Shown in pieces: positions 1-10,260 of a stretch of DNA of 64,000 bases. The stretch covers positions 386,253,807-386,317,806 of the forward strand of contig CM046878.1 in NCBI GenBank assembly GCA_025667525.1. The letters run 5' to 3'. A model generated the notes under the pieces. It made no database searches. It was not told the DNA's origin and saw only the letters and a list, made by a program, of their open reading frames with translations. This DNA is from Glebionis coronaria. Its lineage: Eukaryota; Streptophyta; Magnoliopsida; Asterales; Asteraceae. Positions within the stretch are counted from its first letter, which is position 1; each line of letters opens with the position of its first letter. The translations under genes and the position numbers were made by a program.

Positions 1-1061
1 CGCCGGAGGAAATAAGGCAATTGGTTGCTGAGAGTGTGACTGTAGCTTTGCAACCACAAGGCAACAATATAGCTAGTTCAAGTAATGGAAATGCTGCTAG
101 AAGAGAAGTTCATATGGAAAGAAATGTACTTACAAAGATTTCATGAACTGTCGGCCTTTTAACTATAAAGGATCTGAAGGAGCTGTTGGACTTATTCACT
201 GGTTTGAGAGAATTGAATCAGTATTTGTTCGCAGTGACTGTTCTGAAGATTGTAAAGTGAAGTTTGCTACGAGTACGTTAATAGAGGAAGCTTTGTCTTG
301 GTGGAATGTGTATGCTCAACCCATCGGGATAGAACAAGCTTATCAGACTCCTTGGAATGAATTTAAGAATCTGCTAATTAAGAAGTATTGTCCTCGCAAT
401 GAAATTAGAAAGATGTAGGAGGAGTTCTATAAACTAGCAGTGAAGAGAATAATCTTAAAGTTTACATCCGAAGATTTTAGGAATTGGCATTATTATGTCC
501 TAATATGGTGCCTAATACTGAAAAATTGATGGAAGCTTTTATTGGAGGATTTCCTAGAAGTATTGAAGGAAATGTTACAGCCTCTAAACCCCAAAATTTA
601 TAGGAAGTTATCACCATTTCTCAAAGATTAATGGATCAAGTGATAAGGTATACTCCTGTACAAGTGGCAGTTAATAATAAAAGGAATTTTGATGATAGGA
701 GGAGTTTTTCTGTTAATCGTAATTTCCAGAAGAATAATTATAGCAACTATAATCAAGGCAATAATCGTCAAAAGCAGAGCAAAAGAAATGATGTTTATAA
801 AGTTTATGTTGTAACATCAAGCATGGTTATAAAGGAGAATTACCCCTATATCAGAAATGTTCTTTACATCACACAGGATATTGCATTATCAAGTGTCAAA
901 ACTGTGGAAAGATAGGACATCAGACAAGAAACTACAGAAATAAAGGACCAGCTACTGGAAGTAATCAATTTCCTGTAACTAAGGTTTGTCACAACTGCGG
1001 AGAAAAAGGTCATTTTACAAATGAGTGTCGTAAAGAGAGCAATACCAGAGGAAAATCTTAT
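1..1061 (+). pseudogene. Ty3/gypsy gag, decayed, 5' end outside window
   Basis: Gag would form the particle shell and bind genomic RNA. Residues at 143-418 match the retrotransposon gag core, with the usual WFERIESVF and LSWWN motifs and a KKYCPRNE segment. The frame breaks by in-frame stops near 136, 418 and 602, and gag similarity continues past them to about 640. A basic Asn/Gln-rich linker follows (631-840). Two CCHC zinc knuckles lie at about 880-1040: the first has its last Cys replaced by Tyr, the second ([14 protein letters not shown]) is intact. The gene runs into the protease frame on the same strand. It is a relic; the family is Ty3/gypsy with high certainty, the lineage is not resolved. 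Confidence 0.85.
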
Positions 1062-1577
1062 TTGTTGAACGATACTCAACAAGGTCAGAATACGGTTACG
1101 GGTATGTTTCATCTAAATCAACGTCTGGTTAAAGTAATATTTGACTCAAGAGCTGATAGAAGTTTCACATCTGTTAAAATTGCTGCTAAGTTAGATGTTC
1201 CGACCGTTTCTTTGAAGACTAAGTATGATATAGAAATAGCCAGTGGAAAAATAGTTAGCACTAATACCATTATTCGAGGATGTATCATTACTTTATTACA
1301 TCAATCCTTTGAAATTGACCTTATACCCATTAACCTCGGTACTTTTTACGTAGTCATTGGGATGGGTTGGTTATCTAAATACCATGCTAAAATCCTATGT
1401 GACGAGAAATCAGTTCATATTCCTATTAACGGTATAGTATTGATTGTCCATGGTGAACGAAGTAGAACTCGACTAAATCTAATATCGTGCTTAAAGATAA
1501 ATAAGTATGTATCCCAAGGTAGTCAAGTTTTCTTAGTTCAATTAGTAGAGAAGAAAGAAGAAAAGAAGCGACAATAA
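1062..1577 (+). pseudogene. Ty3/gypsy retropepsin-like protease, active site altered
   Basis: Aspartic protease domain that would mature Gag-Pol. The fold is recognisable from the FDSRADRSF segment near residue 27 and the [14 protein letters not shown] segment about 95 residues later. The catalytic triplet, normally Asp-Ser/Thr-Gly, reads Asp-Ser-Arg, and the usual GMDWL reads GMGWL, so the enzyme is probably dead. The frame ends in TAA at 1575-1577, where related polyproteins continue into reverse transcriptase. It follows the gag relic directly and belongs to the same broken element. Confidence 0.85.
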
Positions 1578-1888
1578 GATATTCTGATAGTTAGAGAATT
1601 TCTCGAAGTGTTTCCTGAGGAATTACCAGGTTTGCCACCTGTACGTCAAGTTGAATTCCAAATCAATTTGATACCAAGAGCAACACTAGTTGCTAAAGCG
1701 CCTTATTGATTAGCACCTTCGGAAAATGCAAGAGTTGTCAAGTCAAATTCAAGATTTAACTGATCGAAGTTTTATTCGACCAAGTATATCGCCTTGGGGA
1801 GCTCAAGTCTTATTTGTCAAATAGAAAGATGGATCTTTTAGGATGTGTATCGATTATCGCGAGTTAAACAAACTTACTATAAAGAATA
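1578..1888 (+). pseudogene. Ty3/gypsy reverse transcriptase, N-terminal stub
   Basis: After the protease stop the same frame reads as the start of a gypsy RT: a [17 protein letters not shown] segment at about 1610-1665, an IRPSISPWGAQVLFVK segment near 1775-1825 and a [15 protein letters not shown] segment at about 1840-1885. At least two in-frame stops and one frameshift break it. The homology stops abruptly where the copia LTR begins at about 1889, so the insertion removed or displaced the rest of pol. The missing part is not seen on the far side of the copia element. Confidence 0.8.
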
Positions 1889-2268
1889 TGTTGTCCCATA
1901 TTTTGTGATGATTAAATAAGAAATAAAGATGAAAAGATATGAATTCTAGAGAGAGAAAGTAGTGAGAGAAAGTAGAGAGAGGGTGGAGAAAACAAGAAAG
2001 ATTAGATTAGAATAATGAAGTCACCAACCCTTCCTAACATGCTAGGAAGGGCTTATATATTCGGGCTCACATGTAGCCTTAATAGACTATATTGTTTGAT
2101 GGGTCGGGCTTGAATAAATGCTTAGTACCTTGAAAGAGGCCTTTTAAGCTAGCCATCAAGCCCATGTTGTTACGACTATTCTACTACTTATTACAAAGTT
2201 CTAATAATCAATACATAATAAACCTATGACCGATCATTCTTGTTTGACTCAATATTTTGAGGCTAACA
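1889..2268 (-). repeat. 3' LTR of the minus-strand copia element
   Basis: On the plus strand it runs from TGTTGTCCC to GGCTAACA, giving the imperfect terminal inverted repeat TGTTR/YAACA. A polypurine tract on the minus strand abuts its sense 5' end at 2269. It is about 380 bp, contains a TATA box and a strong hairpin, and no second copy is in the window. The left boundary could be 1892 instead of 1889. Confidence 0.7.
2028..2059 (-). promoter_or_regulatory. TATA box with adjoining hairpin in copia LTR
   Basis: The minus strand reads TATATAAG followed at once by a perfect 9-bp inverted repeat (CCCTTCCTA, 6-nt loop, TAGGAAGGG) at 2028-2051. That position would place the stem at or near the RNA 5' end. 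The TATA role is inferred from sequence and LTR position. Confidence 0.5.
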
Positions 2269-2280
2269 ATCTCCCCCAAT
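2269..2280 (-). other. Polypurine tract (plus-strand primer) of copia element
   Basis: Minus strand ATTGGGGGAGAT lies directly upstream of the 3' LTR start TGTTAGCC, the normal position and composition of a copia polypurine tract. Confidence 0.75.
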
Positions 2281-5001
2281 GAGAGCTCATTCCCCTTCGA
2301 CATTTGGATATTTGTAGAGATTACTAATCTCGCCATAACTGAGTCTTGAACGTGTAAGAGTAGTCTTGTTCCTTCATGTTGTGATCTTTGAGCCTTTGTT
2401 GTTGTCTTTCAACTTTGTCTTTAAACTTGGGATCTTTAAACCATCCTTGACTTGTCTTTGTCATCTTGCGATCTTGTGTCTTCATCCACATGTTCACACT
2501 ATGCACCATGTTGAAATCTTGATTACAATCCCCTTTGAAGAGAGGTCATTCCCCTTCATTCATTGTTAAGGAATATTCTGAACATTAGAGTTTCGGAAGA
2601 CTTTTGCTTTCTTGATTGTTGAATATGTCTTTGGGCATGAGTATGTGGTTTTGAATCTTTGACTTTGATAAGTATACTGTAACGCCACCTTCTCGAGACA
2701 AAACTTAGACACAGACTGAATGGCTTTGACATTCGTCCTAAATCGGTAGCGTTTTACCTCCGGTCGGTAAAGACCGTTATACGATATTAAATACCGTACC
2801 TGTGATTAGGTAGATTTAATTAAGAATCTCCTTGACAGGGTTTCGCGGTTATACTAGCCGTCCACTTTACTCGACCGTCTCAAATCAAGACTGCGAACAT
2901 AAAGAGTGAATCATATGGATAAATATCCGCTTGATTAAAGTCGTCAATTCAAATTCCTGGAACAAGTTTGATTCATAAAGAATCTTACCATTGTTGCTTT
3001 CCAGTTGACACAAGCTTGATCCATAATGAATCTTGCAAGTCACCTACCGTAGCGCTGTTTGAGGTTGACGCTAGAAGGATTTCCATTCGTCACTGTGAAT
3101 GTTGATGAATATCACTCTGAATGTTCTGGCAAGACCATAAAGATATTACGTAGAAACCTGAAACAAGTTTGAATAAAAAAGAATCAAAGCACTGTTGCTT
3201 TTCAGTTTTACATATTTTCAATTCATTAAGAATCTTACATATGACCTACCGAAGTGTTGTTTGATGTTAACATTGAGAGGATTTCCACCCATCATTGTGA
3301 ATACTAAGTAGTATCTCTCTGAGTGTTCTAGCAATATCGCAAGGATATAGTGTAGGACTCTCTTGTTCTTCATTCCGTGTGTCCTAACGAGATTTGATTG
3401 ATCTCTAGGCTCTAGACTCGATTTGTGCACTTTTAGTGGTTGGAGGCTGGAGCAGATGCCACTGATTCAATATCAACTATCTCGGAGTGATAAAGTCAAT
3501 ATAAGTCGTGTTGTTCTCCGTGACAATAAAACAAACTTCTTTTAAGAGAAGCTTGAGTCAGCTGGGCAAGGGTTGTGCATTACATCACTGGGTCCATGAT
3601 GCGTTGTCTTCATGATGTGTTGACCTGGTTTCTGCCTAAGTTGTCCGGAGGGCTTCTTTCTTTTCACCCTTTATCCTTACATTTCTTTTTCATTCTTCAA
3701 CCCCTTCAATGCTTACCAAGACATCATTACTAGCACCTTGTTGTGATTGTTCCAGTGCTAGCATCAGTACTTAGTTGGCATTCAGCTACATTCATATTCT
3801 ACTCCACCTTTCCCAAGGACTTCTAATAATTTATTGAATTGTCCATGGGAAGATCCCTCCGGTTCTGGTTGGATCATAGGACTTATACCTAACCACCCTT
3901 TTGACACCAATAAAGTCGTGAATTAAAGATGTTGTGGGTATGAGATCGTAACCATTAAAACCACTTCAACTGTCTAACAAAGTGTTTGAAAAACATTTAG
4001 CACCTTGATAGTTTTTTCGTTTAAGAAATGCTCCCCCTTCACATGTGCATTGATAATCGAAAGTGTTTCACACATGTGGGTAAGAGTTAAAGTGCTTGAG
4101 TATCATATATTTAGATCACATTTTAATCACATATTCTCCCCTATCTCAAATATATAAAATCGTTTGATATTAGAGATACCAAATTTGATTTTAATTTTTA
4201 TCGCCAAAAATAGTCTTGAAAACTTTCCGGAGAAAAATATGTTAAACTTAGCATGAATTACTGGAACATATTATGTAGTGTCGAGCACACAATTTTGAAA
4301 GATTTTGAATAATTATTGAAAAACTGTTGAAAAATTGTACTCGAACACTACATGTTCATGAACTCATCAAAGATTGTCGTTGATGAATGTTCTCACGAAC
4401 ATCAAAGTTTTTTCATGTGAATAATACCAAATGATACTTACACACAATGTGTTGGTTACATAAAAAATTGTTTTGACATAACATATCCAACAACATTAAA
4501 ACTTTGATTTTGGAAAGCTCCCCCTCAAAAATTGATCCAGTTGGATTGTCATTATAGGATGTGGTCCACATTTTGCTTTTTGAGGATAGGAGTTATTGAA
4601 CACACAATTTTGGAAAGATTTTGAATAATCATTGAAAAACTCTTGAAAAAATTTTGTTGAATGCTTTTTGAAAGTGATTACAAGCCATTGTGTTGAGCTC
4701 AAAACTTTGAATGTTCTTTTACATGCTCAACCCGTGATAGATTGCTCTACCCGCTATTAAAAGATAGAAATGACATGTTTTGAAAAATATTTACAACTTT
4801 CATTCGAGCTTTATGTACACCAGTGTCGTTATTGAGCGACATTTCTAGGCACGTCCATATTATCAAAACTGAAAGACATGTCGAGAAGAATATTTTTGGT
4901 ATTTTGAAAGATATTTCCATTTTTATTTTGTTTTTCTATGTTTTATGTTTTTGTATTTTGCTTTTCCATAGATATATACAAATAGATGTTTGATAGATGA
5001 A
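2281..5001 (-). other. Long 3' non-coding region of copia element
   Basis: About 2.7 kb between the pol stop and the polypurine tract with no credible ORF. It holds two internal duplications: a diverged copy pair of roughly 190 bp (about 2980-3170 and 3185-3370, both containing GACCTACCG and GAGGATTTCC-like blocks), and a 55-bp pair starting CACAATTTTG at about 4287 and 4600. Pyrimidine-rich tracts near 2530, 4030 and 4135 would read as polypurine tracts on the sense strand. Confidence 0.6.
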
Positions 5002-5544
5002 TCAAGCAGGCAACTTTGCCAGAATCTCCAGGTCTACTGGAGTCAAACATCTCATACCAATTTGCCTAATGAGGTACTCAAACCAATATTTCGATAGATC
5101 TTTCGTAAACAAGTCGGCAAATTGGTAATCCGTTACAACAAAGTATAATTCAACGGTACCACGTTTAACTTGTTCCTTTATGAAGTGATATCTGACGTCA
5201 ATGTGCTTCATGCGGGAATGCTGTACCGGATTACAAGAGATGGCTATAGCCAACTTTGAGTCACAGTACATAGGTACTTTATCAAAGTGGAAGCCATAAT
5301 CTATGAGTTCTGTTCTCATCCAAAGAACTTGAGCACAACACGCAGACAAAGACACATACTCCACTTCAGTTGATGAAAGTGACGTCAAATCCTGCTTCTT
5401 GTAAGACCATCCCACAAGCTTATCTTGTCCTAGAAATTGGGCACCACCAGAAGTACTTTTTTGGGTATCGAGACACCCTGCGTGATTAGAATCTAAATAG
5501 GCCATTAGAAAGAAACCGGTTTCCTTCGGATAATAGAGTCCCAA
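5002..5544 (-). pseudogene. Copia RNase H domain
   Basis: RNase H degrades the RNA of the RNA-DNA hybrid during reverse transcription. The 180-residue open stretch has the copia landmarks in order: YLDSNHAG near residue 17, KSTSGG, SSTEVEYVSLS near 60, a CDSKLAI segment near 95 and the NPVQHSRMKHIDVRYHFI block. The acidic residues of the catalytic set appear to be kept. It ends in a normal stop after the SKYWFEYLI region. It is the C-terminal end of a broken pol and cannot act alone. Confidence 0.85.
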
Positions 5545-6310
5545 ATGATTGGTATTCTTGAGGTACCGAAAGATCCGTTTAACCTCCTTGAGGTGCTTTT
5601 TAGTAGGTCATGCTTGATATCGTGCACACTAGCATGTTGCATGTGAAATATCTGGTCTGCTTTCTGTCAAGTACATGAGGGACCCGATCATTGACCGATA
5701 TCTCGTTTGATCTATTGGTAATCCCTCTAAGTCAGCATCTAGGGATTTGGTGGATACTGGTGTCCTAACTGGGTCACATGAGGTAATACCATGCTTTTTG
5801 ATTATCTTTTGACAATACTTAGCTTGGTTTATAAAGATACAACGTGGGGATTGGTGAACTTGAATTCCTAGATAGAATTTTAGTTCGCCCATCATTGGTA
5901 TTTCAAATTTGTTGTGCATTAATTTTTCAAACCATTTTGAAAGTTTTGGGTTTGTAGACCCGAAAATAATGTAATCAACGTAAATCTACACAAGCAAAAT
6001 TTCATCCCCATATTTATATATGAACAAAGTTAGATCAATGGAACCTTTTGAGAAACCTTTGGATACCAGAAACTTTGACAGCTCATCGTACCACGCCCTA
6101 GGAGCTTGATTTAGTCCATAAATTGCCTTGTGGAGACGATACACCTTGTCAGGATACAGTGGATTGACGAATCCTTCCGGCTGCGTGACATAAACTTCTT
6201 CCTTCAAAGGACCGTTAAGAAATGTTGTCTTCACATCCATTTGATAAACGATGAATCCTTTATGTACATCATAAGCAACAAAAATCCTGACCGCTTCCAT
6301 ACGAGCTACT
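5545..6310 (-). pseudogene. Copia reverse transcriptase, broken, YVDD changed to YVDY
   Basis: Open pieces at 5986-6300 and 5629-5919 give consecutive RT segments. The first has [11 protein letters not shown] (motif A, Asp kept), [11 protein letters not shown] and [15 protein letters not shown]. The second has the MMGELKFYLGIQV and RYRSMIGSLMYLTESRPDI blocks. Between them, near 5970, the minus strand has an in-frame TAG and then YVDYIIFG, so the second catalytic aspartate is Tyr. Another stop lies near 6330. The gene is inactive. Confidence 0.85.
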
Positions 6311-6994
6311 AGTGCAAATGATTATTCAAAATCAATACCCTCTCTCTGGCCATACCCCTTAGCCACTAGCCTAGATTTATTCTTGATGATCGTGTTCTCA
6401 TCATCCATCTTGTTTTTCCAGATCCATCAAAGATTTAATGGTGTTACATTGTATGGTCTGTCAACAAGTTCCAGACTTTGAGTCTTTCAAATTGTTGAAG
6501 TTCATCCCTCATCAATTCAATCCAAGCATGATCCGCCATGGCTTCTTTGATTTTTTCGGTTCAGCTGTACTCACGGCGAATGCGAACATACCAACATTGC
6601 CATCGGTTTCTAATTTTCGTCGTGTACGAACAGGGTGCGAAGCGTTTCCAATTACTTGAACCAAAGGGTGATCTTGGGTCCAACAATGTGTTGATGGGTG
6701 TCGTTGGTAGAACGTATGCATATTTGACGGATCAACATGGCGATTAGAAGACTCTCCAGTTTCGTGTAGCGATGTACCTAATGGGTTGTGAAAATCGTCA
6801 TTGTCAGATAATGCACCGTCTGCTTGATTTGTGTTCACTGGAGCAATGACAGTAATTGTGGATGTTGTAGGATCGATTGTTGATGTGATATTCTGAGGAG
6901 GTAAATCTGCAACAACCCGTGTTGAAGTAGATGAAGTTGTATCCTGATGTAATAAAATCATACACGTTTTAGAAAAAACGCGTATATGCGGCAA
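6311..6994 (-). pseudogene. Copia RT N-terminus and linker
   Basis: The region before the RT core. An open stretch at 6512-6994 contains the linker typical of copia polyproteins (DHPLVQVIGNASHPVRTRRK, then an ETDGNVGMFAF segment and KPWRIMLGLN). Remnants of the KNKMDDENTIIKNKSRLVAKG part lie at about 6350-6420 in another frame. Similarity ends at about 6990, where the 5' truncation begins. Confidence 0.7.
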
Positions 6995-8852
6995 GTATTA
7001 AATCTCACGTTTTAGGAAAATGCGAAATCGAATAAATGCGAGTTCATTCTCGAAGGAGGTGTGTGTTTTGTGCCAATAATTATAAAACAATGTTTGGATT
7101 AGTACGTTTTTGGATGTGAAAAGAGATGAAAAATAAACACGAGTTAAGCTAAAAATAAAGCTACGACGTAAAAACGTAAAACGTAAAACGATGAAGAAAA
7201 ATAAATTAAAATTTTAAAACTTAACTAAAAATAAACTTATTAAATTAAAAAGAAAGAAAAAAATAAAAAACTTTTATCAAAACGCAAATGGACTAAAAAG
7301 TCCAAATAACGAAAGCGCAAAACTAATAACGAACGTAACAACGCGAAACTATCAAATTTAATACCTTAAAATGAAATATATTTTTCCTAAGTCCTAAATG
7401 ATAAAAGAAAATTTTAAAAAAAAGAATTAAATTTTTTTGACTTTTTATAATTTTTTATGAATTAAAAACAATTTAAAGTAATTAAATAATTTTTAAAAGT
7501 ATTAAATGATTTTGGAAAAAAATATATATATAATCCTATCTTTTTTCTTTTTATATTAATATCTCCTACCTCCCAAAACTAATTGTGACACTTTTATGTG
7601 TCACAATTCTGTCACTAAAATAAATTCTCCTCTCTCCCAAACTATAAGCGACATTTAATTCTATCACGAAAGTGTCGCTAAATCTGATTTCACTCTCTGT
7701 GACACAAGGGATGTTTTGGCTCGGGTATTCTTTTTTTTTTTGGCGTTTTGTTGGCGTTTTTGGGCACAAGAGGCACCCCACAACCAGTTGGGTTGTAGGG
7801 AGTCAAGAAAATATGAACACCACAAGAATCAAACACAAATCACACAAATTTAGACTAAAAACAATGAAAAATTACAAGAAAAAAATCGTCTGCTACTATA
7901 TTTGATGCAGAGTGGACTTCCAAAAGCAATTTTTGACCCTCCAAAAGCCACAAAGACTAGAATACCAGATAAACTAAGGCTAAGATACCCTATGAACTAT
8001 ATAATGACCCAAGCTTAAACACTAAACTCTAAAATCCACCTAAAACCACCTACTGTTGACAACAAATTAAGGTTTTTGGGTCTATTGTTGTGCAAACAGT
8101 GGGTTATATGTGCACTCTAAACTCCACCAAAGATCAATAGGCTTAAGACTAACAATGGTAATACCTACATCTATTCTATACCTAACCTTCTTCATTCAAT
8201 TCAAAACCAACACAAAAATCATCTTAAGTTGCCTATTGTATGGAGAGAGAATGACTGCCGGTATGCACACTTGATCAAAATTTTGGTGCAATTTTCCAAC
8301 TTGAGAGCCAAGTTACAGCTTATAAGTCAAGCTGAAATTAAATCCTAAAATTTTATAAAGCACACACCTGACACTACCCTATAACTATTTAAATCAAGAA
8401 TTACAACACTTGAATCCTTAAAATGAATCAACAAGAGCTGCAAATGCGTTTATAAACAGAAAAAGGGAAATATGGTTCAAATTGTGATCTCAATTCAAGC
8501 CTAATGAGGTACTGACCTATAACAACTTAACTTAGAATCAAAATTCCTATGTAACCTACTGCTGTCATGATATCAGAAAACTTAAGATCCAAACCATTCG
8601 ATGTTTAGCTTTTAAAAGTTAAACAAAAGCTTAAATACACTACTACTAACCTCTAAATTATGTTGCAATTCAAACTAAGCCTAGATCCTATGACTATGGC
8701 CGATGACTAGCTACTCCTGAACACTAGATTCAATTCAGTAAAAGAAAATAACAAATAAGAATTAAGCTAACACCATACTTAATAAACAAACAATACACAC
8801 GAATCTAACAAAAAAAGGTAACACTAGGTAGTTTCAAGACGTTACCAAACCT
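6995..8852. other. Non-coding DNA, no gene recognised
   Basis: AT-rich sequence (very A-rich at 7130-7560) between the copia truncation point and the left LTR of element 2. Features seen: short ACGTAAAACG repeats near 7168-7190, two inverted repeats at 7581-7679, and a T-run followed by repeated GGCGTTTT at 7730-7760. No ORF here resembles a known protein. The 5 bp before 8853 (AACCT) should be the left target-site duplicate of element 2; the right copy is outside the window. Confidence 0.5.
7581..7679. repeat. Pair of inverted repeats, possible DNA-transposon subterminal region
   Basis: AATTGTGACAC / GTGTCACAATT forms a perfect 11-bp stem at 7581-7608. AGCGACA / TGTCGCT forms a 7-bp stem at 7647-7679. 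A further GTGACAC lies at about 7699. Repeated GTCGC/GTGAC words of this kind occur in subterminal regions of plant CACTA elements, but no CACTA terminus or transposase was found. Confidence 0.3.
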
Positions 8853-8939
8853 TGTGACACCCCGGGTAGGGTCAAAATATGCGGAAATATCCACGGAGAT
8901 GTCACTAGGGTGGATCGATAGCATATAGTCCATAGAGCA
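8853..8939 (-). repeat. LTR C (3' LTR of element 2), first 87 bp in plus-strand order
   Basis: Runs from TGTGACACCCCGGG to CATAGAGCA, where element 1 is inserted; the LTR resumes at 22231 with TAAGATAAAG. The five bases GAGCA at 8935-8939 recur at 22226-22230. Confidence 0.85.
8935..8939. other. Target-site duplication GAGCA, left copy (element 1)
   Basis: GAGCA immediately before LTR A at 8940; the matching copy is at 22226-22230 immediately after LTR B. Confidence 0.85.
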
Positions 8940-9869
8940 TGTGACACCCCGGGTAGGGTCAAAATATGCGGAAATATCCACGGAGATGTCACTAGGGTGG
9001 ATCGATAGCATATAGTCCATAGAGCATAAGATAAGGAGTTATTTAAATTAGTTTACATCTTTGACAACAAATAAAATAAAATTGTTTAATACATGATAGA
9101 AGGTGATTGTTTATGTTTCCCAAATAGAACCCCTGACGTGTCCTATGATGCAGATTTCTAAGATGCTAGAGACTATGCACACACCACGTACTAACTTCAT
9201 ATTCCTGTGCAAAACATACTAAAGGGAGTCAACATAAAGTTGGTGAATTTACAGGTTTTAACAGTTTATTAGTTTGGACATACATTGAGCATAGATGTGA
9301 CAATGCACAAAGCATTCTCACCAAAATGTAGATAACATTTGTTTATTATTAGAAACTGAAGCTGAACCTCCATAGTCCTCAACAGATGAGGGCGTAGTGT
9401 CTTACAAAAAGACACCCATTCCAGTTCCAACATGGTATACGTCTGTTGTCCCGGCCAAGGCACAGTGAGCATGACTCACCCAGACGGGGATGGTTAATCC
9501 CTAATAGATCGATTTATAACATTTGGGCAATTTACAACAATTTAATAGTTCCAATAATAATCAATCATAGTCAGGGTTATACAATCTCGTTATGTCAATT
9601 AAGTGTTTGCATATTCTCTTTCCCAAAAGGGAGAGTTTTATCAATAGTTTATATGGGGCTGTAAACACACCTGGAGTAGGCAATAGCTGTTTAATACGAA
9701 TATCCAGATAAAGCTCACGCCAAAGTTATGCCTAATCAAATAGTACAGTCTTAATAGATAGTACAAAGAACGTATATGTATGCTTATACAGATTTTAGTC
9801 AGTTCATTTATGCTACAGTATTTATCTGAATAATCGTAGTTCAAGTATCAACAATATTCATTTAAACTT

Positions 9870-10260
9870 ATTTACATAAGTTTCATTTCTAAGTGAACAC
9901 AAAAGGTCTTACTTAGAATATCAGTCTACGTTTATAACACATATATTAGCATGTAGTTCGTTTAACGTTCATACAACAACTTGTATATAATTTCATAATT
10001 AAGTAAACAAAAGATGTCTTACTTAAAATATTAATTTACGTTCTCCGTTCATGTATTATAGCCACACATTTATTATTAAATTTTATTATTAAGTAAACAT
10101 AAAAATTCTATTTAAAATACTAGTTTACGTTCGTAGTTCATGTATTATAATCATTCATTTAAACTTACTAGAAAGTTTCATATTTTAAGTAAACGTAGGG
10201 TGTTTTACTTAAATATTGGTATTCAATTTATTCAACGTTCATACAATTTTATTTTCTAAA
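9870..10260. repeat. Degenerate tandem units inside LTR A
   Basis: About four units that share TTTCAT..TAAGTAAACA, a CTTACTTAAAATAT block, TTTACGTT and GTTCATGTATTATA. LTR B and LTR D keep the same units. LTR C (around 23080-23320) lacks roughly one, which accounts for most of its shorter length. Confidence 0.6.

Larger units (their letters stand above)
1889..6994 (-). mobile_element. Ty1/copia element, 5'-truncated, minus strand
   Basis: Reading the minus strand, the order is RT linker, RT, RNase H, long 3' region, polypurine tract and 3' LTR. Capsid, protease, integrase and 5' LTR are absent; similarity fades at about 6990, so the 5' half is deleted. RT-RNase H without a downstream chromodomain, plus YVD-type and KSTSG motifs, fits copia. 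The element interrupts the gypsy relic at 1888. A 5-bp duplication cannot be tested because the 5' end is missing. Confidence 0.85.

Noticed and set aside
8805..9020. 71-codon ORF with an internal exact protein repeat
   Set aside because: Caused by two adjacent LTR starts at the nested insertion boundary.
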